NCBI GenBank assembly: GCA_008921705.1
Contig: VFFE01007583.1
Coordinates: 2,179,052 to 2,243,051 of the forward strand
Reading direction: 5' to 3'
DNA length: 64,000 nt
Source: Burhinus oedicnemus
Taxonomy: Eukaryota > Chordata > Aves > Charadriiformes > Burhinidae
The translations under genes were made by a program, and so were the position numbers. Below, piece by piece: positions 39,263-53,065 of the stretch. The notes under the pieces were generated by a model. The model was not told where the DNA came from. It did not search any database and saw only the letters and a program-made list of their open reading frames with translations. How positions within the stretch are numbered: position 1 is the first letter of the stretch; every line of letters starts with the position of its first letter.

Positions 39263-39478
39263 AGATGATAATTACAAATAAATAACCCTAAATCATAAGA
39301 TTTTAATATTGCTGACACAGTTATGAATAACTGTAGGAAGGCTGCTGGAGAAAATATGAAACATGAGGACCCACTACCATATGTAGCGTTAATCACAGTT
39401 GCAATAATGGTACAACTGCAATAGCATACTTACAGTATTAATGTCAACAAAATATTTGCAATCATAATACTAAATAAT

Positions 39479-39506
39479 AAAGTAAAATAAAAAATAAAAT
39501 AAAATT
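39479..39506. repeat. AT-rich (AAAAT)n microsatellite
   Basis: A short imperfect AAAAT array with units AAAAT, AAAAAAT, AAAAT and AAAAT. Too short to be more than ordinary simple sequence. Confidence 0.8.
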
Positions 39507-40962
39507 ACTAATGCCTGCATGAATTTTAACACTTTTTGTGATATTTTCATAAATATAGATTGAAATGAAGACTGTAGTGACTTACACAGAGTGTGTACCA
39601 AAGTTCTTGTCTATCTGCTAAACCTGACAACAGTAGTTTAAGCAAGAATTGCAGCTCTAGTTATTCAGTCCTTTATGAAATCATAATTTTAGGTTTCGAC
39701 TCACAACAGGAAGTAGGAATAAAAATGTAGGAGTGTGTTCTACTACACATTAGTAGGAGTGTTTGGCTCACTAATTCCATTTGCAGACTTTAACCTACTG
39801 ATACCGTCTCTACCAGTCTGGAGGTGGAAACCTATCAAACACGAAGTACTGCCTTCGAAGATGTTGTTCATATAGTAGAGACTGTAGGATAGGTGACAAC
39901 CTGAAACTGAAAGTTTACTCAAAACCCCAGGAAATTAATCAGCTGAGTGTCTTGAAGCTCCCCTTTCCGTATCTCAATATATGAAACTAATATCCCTTTA
40001 AAATGTCAATAGTCCCACTCTCCCTTGTCTTCAACACTGTGAATCCTTTATATCTCCACAAAGTGAACAGGACTCTTAAGCTTGTCATGACTCATTTGTG
40101 CTGCTCTAGCAGTGCAGAAATACCATAAAGGATTCCCCTTTTCCCAGTACATTTTAGAAGTTTTGATGCTCCCCAGTGCATGCATTTGAACCTTTCCAGT
40201 TCCTCCTTGTAGAATGTTTACCTTTGTAAAACCTTAAAAATTATGGACTTGCCCTCATGGTATGAAGGGGTCTGAGTTATACAGTCTGTTACACTGTCTG
40301 GGACTTTGGCTCTCTTCTGTTCCCAGCCATGCATGTGAAAGAAGCAGGGAGAAAGAGACTCTGTAAAATATTACGGATTGTACCTGTTTGACAAAGCACC
40401 TCTTTGTAGGGGCACACATAGCTAATATAATGACTATCAGTGTATGACATCATGCCAGGCTATGCTATAGATACAGATCATTGTTAACCTTAAGAATCCT
40501 GCAACATCACTGCAAAAGCTACATGAAATCACTTTGAATTTGCCTGTAATTAGCTAAAGGGCACAGATGAGTACACAGAAGAATAAGTACTTGTTCTTTT
40601 TTTAACATCTGGTAATTAAGTGGAGAAAAGCGGTGGTTTCTTGTGGGAAAATAATTTACTCATTAATCTTAACCACAGTAACCTAGTCACAGCATTTGGA
40701 TCAAATTGCAGAAAGGATAAAAAGCACTGGCAGCATTTTATTTCACATACTGACATCCAATCTGCATTTATTTTTCTGCATAATGTTCTTCATAGCCTCA
40801 TGAGGGCTTTAGTACGGGGAGAGAGTAGGGTTACAAAGACAGAATGCATTGCAAGGACATACGGTAAATGCATACTCACTTACACTGAGACTGAAAGAGG
40901 GGGAAAATGAACTGGAACTCACAATCTTATTAGAAGCCACATGTGAAAGTTTACTTCTGCTG

Positions 40963-41000
40963 CCTTTTTTTTTCTCTTTTTTTTTTTTTTCCCCCCTCCC
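40963..41000. repeat. Polypyrimidine tract
   Basis: A 38-base run of only C and T, with T9, T14-type and C6 blocks. It is low-complexity sequence. Open frames through it on both strands are compositional artefacts. Confidence 0.9.
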
Positions 41001-42011
41001 AGAGCAATGCAAAACCATTTGTTTCAGCTATGCCCCACTTTTAACTTAGAAGTCAAATTCTTAGCCCTATGAAATTCTCATGTGGTTTTATTCTTTCTGT
41101 AAAAAGAAATGCTAGGGCATTAAATACAGTATATATGTGTATAGACTGGGTTTTACCACTATAATAAGCAGTTAGGTGGTAAAAGACTGAATTTAAGAGA
41201 GTTGCATCGGCATGAAGCTGTTACAATGTACAGGGAATCAGTCCCATTCTGAATTCATATTAATGCATAATATGAAAAAGAGAGACAAGAATAAAGGTAT
41301 GTTTATGGCTTGCTGATACAACCAGCACCTCCTACTGCATATAACTTCATTTTAGCAAATGCAAATGATTTATTCAGATACAGTACCTACATCTTTCTAG
41401 CAAATTCTTTTACAGTAATTCCATTTGAATGCAGACATCTGCTGAGAAACCATAAAGTATCAATTAAGCTTTCTCTATGTGTCATTTAACTGAAGTGTTT
41501 TCATCATGGACATGACCATTGCCTAATTCAGGATCAATTTGTATGCAAACCAAACCAATTTTTAAGTATTTGGAATCAATCACTTGAATATTGAAAGCTC
41601 CGCATATTTGAAATATTGAAGTTACCCATTCAGTGAGCTCCATTTATGCTGCGCACTGAATAAGGCAGGAGTTTTGTGAAAAAATGCTGTGTGATTATGT
41701 AATTAATTCCAACGCAGATGTACAAAGGGAGCACTGGTAATCTTCATTACAGCTTTTCCTTACTCTGAGCAGCTGGCTTTGCAATCTTACCTTTCATTTA
41801 GCAAAGCGGTGCTGCTGGTTTAATACAATTGCCTAGGGTTTTTCTTTTCTGTTTAATGAGAAAAATAATAACTAAAAATGTCAGTATGTGGCTGCATATT
41901 ATCTCCCATATTGATTAGCAACAAGATTTATCCTAGAAAAAGTTGGAAAACTTATTTCTTCTATTTTTTCTCTGCACAGAAAATGTCCATTTTTTCATGA
42001 GACTCCATGGT

Positions 42012-42021
42012 GGGGGGGGGG
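42012..42021. repeat. Poly(G) tract of 10 bases
   Basis: Ten consecutive G in AT-rich surroundings. It is a likely site of sequencing or assembly length error. A C9 run at 59492-59500 is comparable. Confidence 0.85.
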
Positions 42022-45000
42022 TTTCCAAAGTAAATGGATATTTCTTTTGACCTTTTTTACTTTCCAAGTGAAATTCACAGGCGTTTGCCACTTGAGCTAA
42101 CGTACTCGCAAGTCATCTCTTGGCTACACCTCCCTCTGGAAGAGACAGTGGATAGAGAGGTAATGCAGTGCTCTGCTAGACCACCGTGTGGTCCCTCAGC
42201 TCACCAGTGTGTTACCTAGATAAATAAGACAAACATTGTTCTCCCAGCCTCTGCACATCAGCCTGACCCAGCCTAGAAACCAAGTCGCCCTGGGTGGTGT
42301 TATCTTATAGGTAATATATCCTGTGACTTTACAGCTTCTGCATTAAACCTGGCTTCACACAAAAGCACTGACAAGATAACAGCTGTCTGCACTTGTTTGT
42401 ACGTGTAGGCATACTTGAATCCTATACTTTGCTATACACTATGCAAATTATACCTTGCTAATGCATTTCACAGCAGTTTGTGACTGTAGAGGAAAACAGA
42501 TCTAAGCATTCACTCTAATGTTCAGAAAAGCAAAGTGCCGTAGTAATTATAAACTTCTCCACAACTGTGTTTTGATTTCTTCTCCTTTTTCTTCACAACT
42601 GAAGTCCTGTCATGTTCTTCTTCCGCTCCTGTGTATCCCCAAATCACGCCTTCTCAGACCTGACTTTTTCTCTCCATTGCCTCTCTTCATCCCTCTCCTC
42701 TCTTTTCTCCTAACAAATGACCAAGTATGATTTACAGAAGCTTATGACTTTGACCTTCTGGAGCAGTGTCACAGAAACTTTTCTCTCCCATATAAGGTTT
42801 CCATCCAGTAAGACAGGCCCTGAGTGCCAAGAAGGTACTATGCACTGAAGTAAAACACCTCAGCAGGGCTGACGCATCCTGTCCTCGAAACCTCCCTCTC
42901 ACTCAAGTGTCTGTGTCCCAGACAGCATTTTCAGAGGAACCACCAACACTTCTGTCGGAAAACAAACAAAAAGAAGTAGAGCTGCAATATACTGGCAGAG
43001 GTGGGAAGATCCCAAGCTGTTTCTTCCACTTTTCCTTTCTTTTGGCAGCATTTACTCTTCACTCCCTTCCCCTGTGCAGTGTGAGACGGCTGGGAGTTGC
43101 AGGAGACTCCTGCAAAATAAACAGGACCATGTCGAGTGAAAATCTTCCCGGTCCGTCTGTCTGCTAATCTCCTGCTCTCATCGGGGCTAAGTGGGGGAAG
43201 AAGGAGCCATGAGTAATCTTCAGACCTGATACCTGAAGCATAAAACTGCATGTTTAAAATTAAACAATTTCTCAGCAACTTGTCCAACGATGTTCCTACC
43301 AGTAAGGATCTGCTTAAGTTCCATGAAACTTAAGCTCGTGTTTAGCTGAAAGAACAGGTTTTCATAGAAATGGCATTCAAACCAGAATAATTTTCTGGGT
43401 AATTTAGTATAACATTTCACATTTTGAAACAGATTAATATTCTACCAAGTGGCTTTTAGCAGGATTTGCAAAGCTAGGCTGCAAGTGCTACACAAGCTGT
43501 CAAGCTGCCACACAAACAAAGACTGGACTTTTTCTCATTGAGAACCACTCCTCCGAAACATGGCTTTTGGATGAAAAGCAGATACTTTTCTGTTACTCAC
43601 ATGTGTTCTGAATTTCATCAAAATATAACAGAAATTACCACAGATAACTGGAATATTTCCCACCTCATACCTACGCTCTCACTGCATTACACTGCACTCT
43701 GGTTATGATAATCACATTCAGGGGTGAGGAGGTGCTCCGGCTTCCTTTGGATTTCCATGCAAGCTGCTTGTTGGGAAGATGGGTGGGTGCAGAGCTGCTG
43801 CTCTCTTCTCCACAAGTAGCTGCGGTGAGCTGGAGAGCAGCTCGCCCCCAGGCTGACACTTCGGGAGAGCCAACTTTCTAGGTGACCACCCCTGTGTTTC
43901 TGAAGCAGGTCAGCAACATGCTGGGTTTGAGAGAGAAGCATGTAGTCAAAGTTTGTATTATCTTTCTCTGTCAAGAGATTAAAAGCATTTATTTAATGGA
44001 TCATTGAGTTCAGAGACTATGCAAGATGCCTCTTACACATTTTCAACTATAGAGTAAGTCTAGCTTCTAGTAATAAAAGTTGTAAAACATGTAAAATTGA
44101 TGACCAAGCATCTTTTTTTTGCTAGAGAAAGTACATCTATTTTTAAACAAAGTGTATATCTGCTTTTCCTGGGAGAATGAGTCTGGAGTTCTACTAGTTT
44201 ATTGTTTTTTCTTCTCAAATAATTATATGATAGGTAGAAGAGCTCAGATTTACAATCTTGTTCTGGAAATGTAAGTCATATTTTTTAGATCTCACAACTT
44301 ATACTTTCTTCAAAGTCTTTTTTTAAAAACAATTGAGACTCAGCCCTACTAGAACAACTTGTACCCAATTCACCAAGTCGTTTGTTTTCAATAAAAGCCC
44401 TTAAGAGCTCCCAGAGTCTTGCTTGAAATTTTAAAATTAGGTATTTTATTTTAAAATAAAAAATAAGCTTGCTGTGTCTTTTTAAGAGCATTGCAGTTGC
44501 TTGAAACTGAATTAAAAGTTTTATTTGAAGCTGAAATTCTCACGAAATGACTAATATTTTCTTTTGCGAACTCAGCTTCTCAAGAGTTTAGCTTGTAGAA
44601 ACCTCAGATTAGTTTATCTCTGCTTCTACTGAATTAGTAGAAATTTTACAATCAACATTAGTGGCAAATGGCCAATCTTTTAAAAAATATTTAATCTGAA
44701 AATAATAATTTTAACTGTGTCCCACTAGAAATCCAACAGATCAAAAATTTTTGGACAGTGAGATTTTTTTCCTCAGGGCATAAGAATAAGCTTTTAATCG
44801 TCATACTTAAACCTGGGTAACGTTTATTCTCCTGTGTTGCAGGGAATGGAGGGAACCAACCTCAATGGGATGGTTACATGTGTTCAGTAGATGTTTTCTT
44901 AAGGTATATATCATCTCAGTTCTTTGGGATAAAAGGCAATAGCTAATAAGAAAGCATAGTCCAGAAAACTGCTCTTGTTCTGAATGAGCATTAAAAGCCA

Positions 45001-48000
45001 TGAAGATTTTATTTTCCATATTTATCTTTTCTTCTGTGATCTTTTATACACTTATATTGGTTTTATTTTATGAAAGAAATCTGTAAAGAAATTCTTTAAC
45101 CACAGTAAATGTATTTTAATTTAGGTAACTGAAGATTTGTAGAATGCAGAATTGTCTTGTCCTAATGATGCCAAAATATACCCTCAAACTAATTCCAAGG
45201 AAGCTCCAGAGCTTCGGGCCTGTGCCTAAAATGATACAATGGATACAGAGGATACAATGCAAAATATGGACTGTATAATGACAGTAACAAGAAAGACCAT
45301 AATGCTTAAGGGAGATTGCATTAAACGCAGCCAGAGACACATCCAGCCTGCATACGCAGGAGAAAGTGGGACATGAAAAACCCAGAACTGCAGAGGCCAT
45401 CGTGTACCAACTGAAGCAATTAGCTAGACACCAAAATTAGCACTGATACAAAATGAAATACTTCATGTTACAATCAAAGCTCATTTTATTATTAAAACAA
45501 ACAAGGAAAAACGTATAACACTTGTGACACTACTGAATTATTTTTGCCTGATTTTTTTTTGTTCTAGCTACTATTTCTTCAGTGATTCTATAAATGTAAT
45601 TATAGCATGCTTTTTTATCCTAAGTAAGCATAGAAACCAAATGGTAAAATATCCAAGTAACCAAATATTCATTGCTAAGTAAGACTTTTTTTCTTTTTTT
45701 TTGCTTAACTTATTTAATTTTGTCCAGAGGTACAAATCCATATTCTCTGGATCAGCTCTGCCTCTTCTGATTTGTTCCAGTTGGAATATATTTAATTTTT
45801 TTAACCACTTGTCCTTCTTACCAGTCATTGATTATACAGGAAGTACAGCAATACTACCTTCCTAACTGGGCCACAAGATTTAGACACTTGAAATTTATAT
45901 GCTTAAAACTAAGTGGTGTGGCTAATGAATTAGTCTCTGGATAAAAAAAGCAACAAGTTTTACTACAGGATGGACTTTATCACAGAAAACTGTGTCACTC
46001 TCTTTAGGAAAGCATAAATATTATCTGGTGATCTCCCACTCAAGCTACATGCTATTTTTGCTTTTATTCCCTCTGCTGAAGGTACAGACAAGCATTTAAA
46101 AATGGGTGAATGGGAATACTTTTTTGACCACAGCTGTAACTCTTTATCTTTCTGCATCTTAAACTCAAAAGCCAATAGGCCTCAAAGTCAAAAGTATATT
46201 TTGCATGCAAGGCTGGTAAAGATAGAAACTGTATAAAAGCAGCTAAGGGGCCTGCTAAGAGAGACAAGGGAGGAGAAGGAAAAGAGAAAACAACATAATA
46301 GGGTTAAGAGGGAAACTCAGATTTCTGACAGAAATGTAAGAATTGAAATTCAGAATTGAGCGCTGTTATCATGGTTTCTCATGTGTATAGCGTAAATCAG
46401 GGATAACATTTCTGAAGTTCCTCGGATGGGGTAAGTTTAAGTGAAGCGGAGACCTAGTCATTGGACTTTCCAAACAACTGGTAAAAGTTGTGTATTTTGT
46501 AACTATGCAAAGCTATACGAAACTATGACCAAAAAAAATTTAAAAAAAATCAAGGGATCTGTTGGCTTAAAGATGTTGATAATTAAAGTTATTTTATTCA
46601 TTGTCTCCATTCATGTCATGTGTCTGAGGAGTATATCATATAAGCCTATGATTATAACTTAAGGGGCGTCATATCCATTATCATCACCCCTACACAGTAA
46701 GTTGGGAGCAATGTCACTTCTGACTCTATCAGCAAGAGAATCTGAGCTGAGCAGGAGGACAAACTACAAAATCAGTCCCTCCACAACACATAGTACTTAA
46801 GTAAGTGTGTGAGTGCCTGCATGTGTAAAAGGAACTTTTCCATATGGGAGAAAGCATTCTCTTTGCTTTATTATCCCTTGAAGGAAACTACGGTCACCAG
46901 GACTGACGATCTGACACTTTGAATTTAATTTAATGGCCATAAAATCAAATCAAGTTTTGTCATCAATGTCTTAACTTCAAGTGTAGACATATTTTTTTTC
47001 CTCTCACTCTATTCTGAAAATAGGTGTACATATGACTGTAAATTACTAATTAGCTGCGGGAGTTTCTTATCCTGTGAGCAGAACAGAGGCACTTGGGATG
47101 TGCATTAATGTGAATAACATACTAAGTGGCTCCTGTATAAATTCAAGCATAACCCTACAGTGATGACGGGATAAGACTCCCTTAGGCAACTGGTTGTCTC
47201 TTCACAAGGTGTCCCTCGTGACATACCCAGAGGTATTGCCATCAAGCCCAGCACCTTGGAGTGATGTGGGCCCATCACAGTTATCAGGAGCATAACATCC
47301 GGCAGCCTCTAAAGAAGCACTTCTAGAAAATGCATAGTCAACACTAACTTTGCCTAGAGATGGGAAAGGAAGTTGTTACACGTAGCATGAGATTGTTTCA
47401 GGCTCTAACCTATGCTGCTCTGAGAAGAAGAGGTGGCTTTTTTACATAATCAAGAGTAACTAACAATGAAAGGGTTTTTTCCCCCTCCTGGGTGTTTGCA
47501 AACTGAGCTGCCATCTCTGCACTTGGTGAACAGTCGGTCTACCTCAAGACAAATAATTTACAGCTATCCCTTCCAACCTGGGGCACTGACCTTGAGAGCA
47601 CTGAAGCCCTAGGTTCCCTACGTGAGCCATGGAAAGAAAAAGGATGCTGCCAGGGGAAATTCAGGCCACTGCAACTCTGACCTCCTTTCCAGTAGTGCTT
47701 AACTCTCTACTGCCTAAATAAGGCTGAAGGCAATTACATTCTAAGGCTGGTGCTTCTGCTGAGTGGGTTATATGGAGGCCCAGCCATTTGCACATTCACA
47801 GGAAATATCTGGGAGTTAATCACAAAGTTAGGGTCTGGCTTCAAGCCATTTAGTGTTAACCACCTTTAAGTCCCGTTATATTCCACAGAATCTGAAAGTC
47901 CTCAGAAGCTCAGAGGAAGGAAATACTCTGCGCCTTGCAGAGCTGGGTCTGCTATTGCATTAAAGCAATGTTGTGTGAAGATGTTTTGGTTTTTCTATGA

Positions 48001-51000
48001 TTTTTTTTCCCTTGTAAAATAATCCCTAGAAGCTATCCTGTACTATGACAACGAAAAGCAGCCTGTTTTAGGAGTTTTCTAGTCACAGTTTTGACTTGAC
48101 AGTACTTCTTCATAAAGACTTAATGGTTTGCAAGCCATTCTAACCTGTGGGGTTTTTTTTTCTTATCTTTCTTTTTTTAACAATGGAATAAAAGGAAGCT
48201 GATTCAGTGCAATATGTGATATTGCACCATGGCATCCTGACTTTTCAATCATCCTTTAATGCTGTAATTTACTTGCCTTGACTTATATTTAAAATCTATA
48301 AAATGTAAATATTGACTCTTTTCTCAGATATTTAATAGTGAGATTATTGCAGTGATAACCTTGTAATTTAAACACAGCCAGGTGGGGGAAAAGGTGAAAA
48401 AAGAACAATCTCCAATTGTTGTGATGCCCTCTTTGTATGCAGAGAGAGACATTAAATCAGAATCCCCAACATTTAGTTTAGTCTACCGTGATGTATATAA
48501 CCAAATCTTTCAAACCCAATTAAACAATCATTCTGCCGTTCCTAGGAATATTATTCCTTATGCCTTGCAAAGGCTCCTGAAATGAGCCTATAGTCTGTGT
48601 ATGCAAACTAACGAGATTGTACAAAACATGGCATAATTTAAGCAGGCTCAGCTTCTTGCAGTTTCCTTGATCGTTCAACTATCCTGCTGAGCTCTGTTTG
48701 TTTGGCAGTATTGCATCTCTTTTAAACTACAGATGCAAATAACTAAAATTGAATTTTCTGTATCATTTTCTGGTGCCAAATCTCCTTTCAAGCTCTTGAA
48801 TCTATAAGGATGCAAAGTTTCCTCCTTACATTTTTTTGGAAGCATTTTTCTATCTGGGTAATCCCTTAGAGCATAGCATGGAGCCCCTTTGGAAATTAGT
48901 TTATGCATATAAAGCCATTTCCCGGTATGCAGTTGGATGCAAAATATGGAAATGCTACAGCTTATTTATCTTCCAGATACCTCCCAGCCCCTCCTGTGAC
49001 ACCCAGAATATTTTAGCAAAGCATGCTGTTCAGTCCAGAAACAATGAATTTTGCCTTTGCTCTCAGTGGAACTCCCACTATCAGAACAGAAAGCGTATAC
49101 CCTGTACAGTAACTGAATGACAGTTTTCTAAATCTTAAACTTGAGTCACCACCACTGAACAAATTTCTGTTTAATCTCAGTGTAACTCCACTGATATGAA
49201 TAAATTCAGACATAAAAGGTGGACGTTGAAAAGAACCCGGAGTAAGTATGCCCACTGCTTTATGTAATGATGCATCTCAGCACTGCCAGTGGTGTTACTG
49301 AACGGACACAAACTTCTAACTTCTTGTGCTGATGCTACTTTGTTTTAGCTTGGTTCTTGTTCATTGCAGTCATACTGTTAACCTTATAACCAACGCTAGT
49401 TCTTACTAATTGATCTTAAAATTCCTTACAAGGAGGTCAGTGCCACGGTTTACAAAATGGCACACGGGAAAGTTGGAGGAGTGAGGATACAGAGGAAGGA
49501 CAGTGAAGCATATAATTCTCACCAGAACCCTTTTAAATGTAGTTGAGGGTGACCCTCCCAATATTACATTCCAGGACACCAGGAGAAATGGGAACAGAAC
49601 CCACGTTTCTAGTGTCCAAGAGCAGCATACCCACTACAAAACTTCTTGTCTGCAAATTTTAAATTATCTTTATTTCTTAGCACATAACATTGCCATGTGC
49701 TGCCATTGCCAAATCTATATACAAGAAGAGCTTTAAATAAGGGATGATGAACAATGACTATTTTTCATTTTGCCATATTACAGCAAAAATATTTTTCGAT
49801 ATGACAATGCCAATAACTATGTGGCACTGCACATTTATTAGCAGAGTCCTGGCAGTTTTCAACAAAGCATCCACTCGTTCTTTTATCCATAGCTGTAGTC
49901 TTCAATACTGGTGATAAATTTTTTTAATAAACGTTATTGCATTGCCAATAATGACACAGATACTGGACACTTTGTTAAAATTATGAAAGACTAGATACTC
50001 AGGGGTCACACCCAAGAGTTAGCTTTCATATGGTACATGAATGACAAGTTATAAAATTCTTTTTAAGGTTAATGAGAGTTGAATCTTCTGTAAAATCTCA
50101 AGTCGTGCACTGAAAATTTAATCCCTGTTGTCAAAAGTGTAAACAAAATACTCAATAGAAAGATATTTGTGCTTAGATTTTATGGAAAAGCTTATTTATG
50201 CTCTTGAACTTCTATTCTAATACTTTCTGAAGTGGAGAACTTTCAGAGCACAAAGAAAATTGTGCTTTCATTATTTATAGTTTTAAAGAGGCTCAATGTC
50301 ACAAAAGAAATGAAGCTCAGTGGGACAGGCGAATTCTCAACAACAAAGGTTAAAAATACCCACCATTAAAAGTATTCCAGCAGCAGCGTAACACCTTCAA
50401 AGATTTGCCAGCAGGTAGCTGAGGCAGGCGCCCTGCTACACGCCTTTGTTGTTTACAGTTCGCCTTTCTCCTGCCCCACAGGTGCCAAGCAGCCCTCTTC
50501 AGAGTTTGAGCCGTGTTCAGACTCCAGTCGGATCCTTGAAAGGCATTTAATTTGTGGCTTAATCAGGTGCATAGTCTTTAAGCACATTTATTTGCAGTTA
50601 ACTATCTTACAGCGCTAAGGACAGAAGGATATAGAGCAAGCAATCTTTTGTTCTCGTCATGTAAAGAGCTGGATTTACACCCGATATTTTGTTGTTGAAG
50701 AGGGAAAACCCATTATGCGTTCATCGCAACATCTGTCTCTGCAGAGGAGAGGAAGGTCGGCCAGAAGTGTCTAGGGGTAATATTTGCTTTAAAAGGGGAA
50801 CTGGATTTCCAGCACATACTGACTGACTGTTGGAGCATCTTGGAATGAGGATGCTTTTTGTAATATTAAATATTAAAAACGTGTTATATATTTTATCACC
50901 TCTTGCATTTCTTTAGAGTCCTTCTTTGAGACAGGTACTATTACTTATGAGATTTCATAGGCAGGAAATCCAGGTACCCAGGTCAAATGTAGTTTACCCA

Positions 51001-53051
51001 AGCTCAAACTTAGAAAAAACAAGCTTGGAAATGGTCTGGAAAGGGCAAGTGTAGGACCTGAATCTCTAGATTCAAGAAGAGCAGCAGATTGTTGTGAGTG
51101 ACAGAGGGGATCTCTTTTGGCAGTTCACAAGAGGATATCTTGCAATAGCTCTTTGCTACTGTTTACCTCTATGAATAAAATCTTACTTATTTTATTAAAA
51201 AAGGGAAACTTGAATGCACTATACTGAATACACTTTCACATGAGATAATGGATTCTCAATTACAAATTCATAAGAAAACAACCAAGCTTTTTGAATTATG
51301 AAGAATTACAGGAAATCTGAAAAGGCATTTCCCTTCCCTCCTTCTTCCCAAAGTATTATTTTATTAATTAGGATATGCATCAGTGCCTATTTCTTACACA
51401 GTGCGGTTCACAGACAACTGTTAGATGAAACATAACAAGGATTTAACTAATTGATATTAGCTTTCATTAGTCTCTAATGACTCAAATAAGGTAATATGAG
51501 AGTGAAATAAATTTAGACTAATGTAATATCCAATTAGGATATAATCCAAGGTAGATATTTCACTATTTGAATATTCTTTCCTTCATTGATCCTTCCTGAT
51601 GGTATCTGCCTTGCATTCCTCAGCAGTGCATTAGGGGGATAGTGCTCTTTCACAGGAAGTTTCACAAGGCAGAATGAGGTGCCACATTTATTTAATCAGG
51701 CCAGTATGATCAACAGCCCCATGAGATATATTTTATTTATTTAACATGAGATGTCTTTATTTTTGCATAGCTCAGATGCTAACTTCTCTCTTTTCACCTT
51801 TAAAATTTCTCTTCCACCATTTTTCCAGTGGAACTAGAGACACCGCAAGATGAACATAATGTAACCAATCTCTAGTCTCACAATAAGTATCACTCAAGTA
51901 TGCTCAGGCAAGGAAATTCTCTTTAAATTTGAAAGTTTCCTCACTGATTTTTTCTCAGTTTCCAGGCCTGCACAGACAACAAATACAAATACAGTTGAGA
52001 TCTACTGACCTGTCTCAGCTCCATTTGTTGCAATGTCCAAGATCTCATGCAGCATTCAGAGAGAAGTTTAAAAACTAATTTTTATAATTTGAAAGCAGTT
52101 GGCATAAGGTGTCTCCAACTTAAATGGAAATGACAATGACACCGCCTGGATATCAGTGAAGATACAGAAAATTTATGCCAGTGAATTTTAAAGGAACACA
52201 TGACTGAGCATATTTAAGCTACTAAATAATTGTTTATGTATTGCACAGGATAGAAATATGTATTAAATTCTAAAGCACAGAAGTTATTTTATGAACACCG
52301 TTCATGGTCCATTTAGCTCTGTGTATTTTAACTAGAACAATATAAGCCTTCTTAAAGTTCTTAAACCAGAACCTCAGAGATATTACTGTACAATTCAGTT
52401 TTCTGTTCTAAGCAAAAATAATAATTAAAAATTCTCTAGTTTTGAAGCAAAGGACTTATTTCTGCAATTCGTTTTTTTAATCCAATGGGACAAATGCAAA
52501 CTTGGTCTTACTCCATTGACCCGAAGGGAGTTACTCGGAGAATGGTACAATCTGTTTGCCTGTCTTATGCTGTTCTATACAGGTATTTATTTTGTAAAAG
52601 CCATAACCAGATTTTGGTTTGGTTTTCTGTCAATAATACTGTTGATACAGTCATTAATTAATACCTTAGTTTTTTTTCCAGAATCAAAATTTGTTTAAAC
52701 TGCAGTACAGGGCGAAGTAGTGGCCCTGGATTTCACAGTCTGTGGAAAGATTGGCAATGGAGACCACACCTGGGCTTTGACATTACACAGTCCATTGACT
52801 CAGAAGCTATCTCCCTTGTAAAAGGTCAGGATGCAGCATACTAAATCCAGATGCCATAGAGGCTCAAACTTGTGTATACAATAGAAAAAGCATAGATAAA
52901 CTAAGGAAAGCTTTCAGATAAAAGGTGTAGGGCCAAACTCTCCCTTAGCATAGGCAGGATTTCCATGACATAGACTGTTTTTTTTCCCCTGAGGTTAAAT
53001 CTTAACCCCAAGCTTAAGTAAGGAACTAAGCAGTCTCCTCTTTGAAATGAG

Positions 53052-53065
53052 AAAAAAAAAAAAAA
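53052..53065. repeat. Poly(A) tract of 14 bases
   Basis: Uninterrupted run of 14 A in otherwise unremarkable sequence. No retrogene or SINE body was recognised upstream. Confidence 0.88.

Noticed and set aside
47565..47590. CCCTTCCAACCTGGGGCACTG, resembling the CR1 3' UTR core
   Set aside because: Ten matching bases only, with no octamer tail or upstream CR1 sequence.
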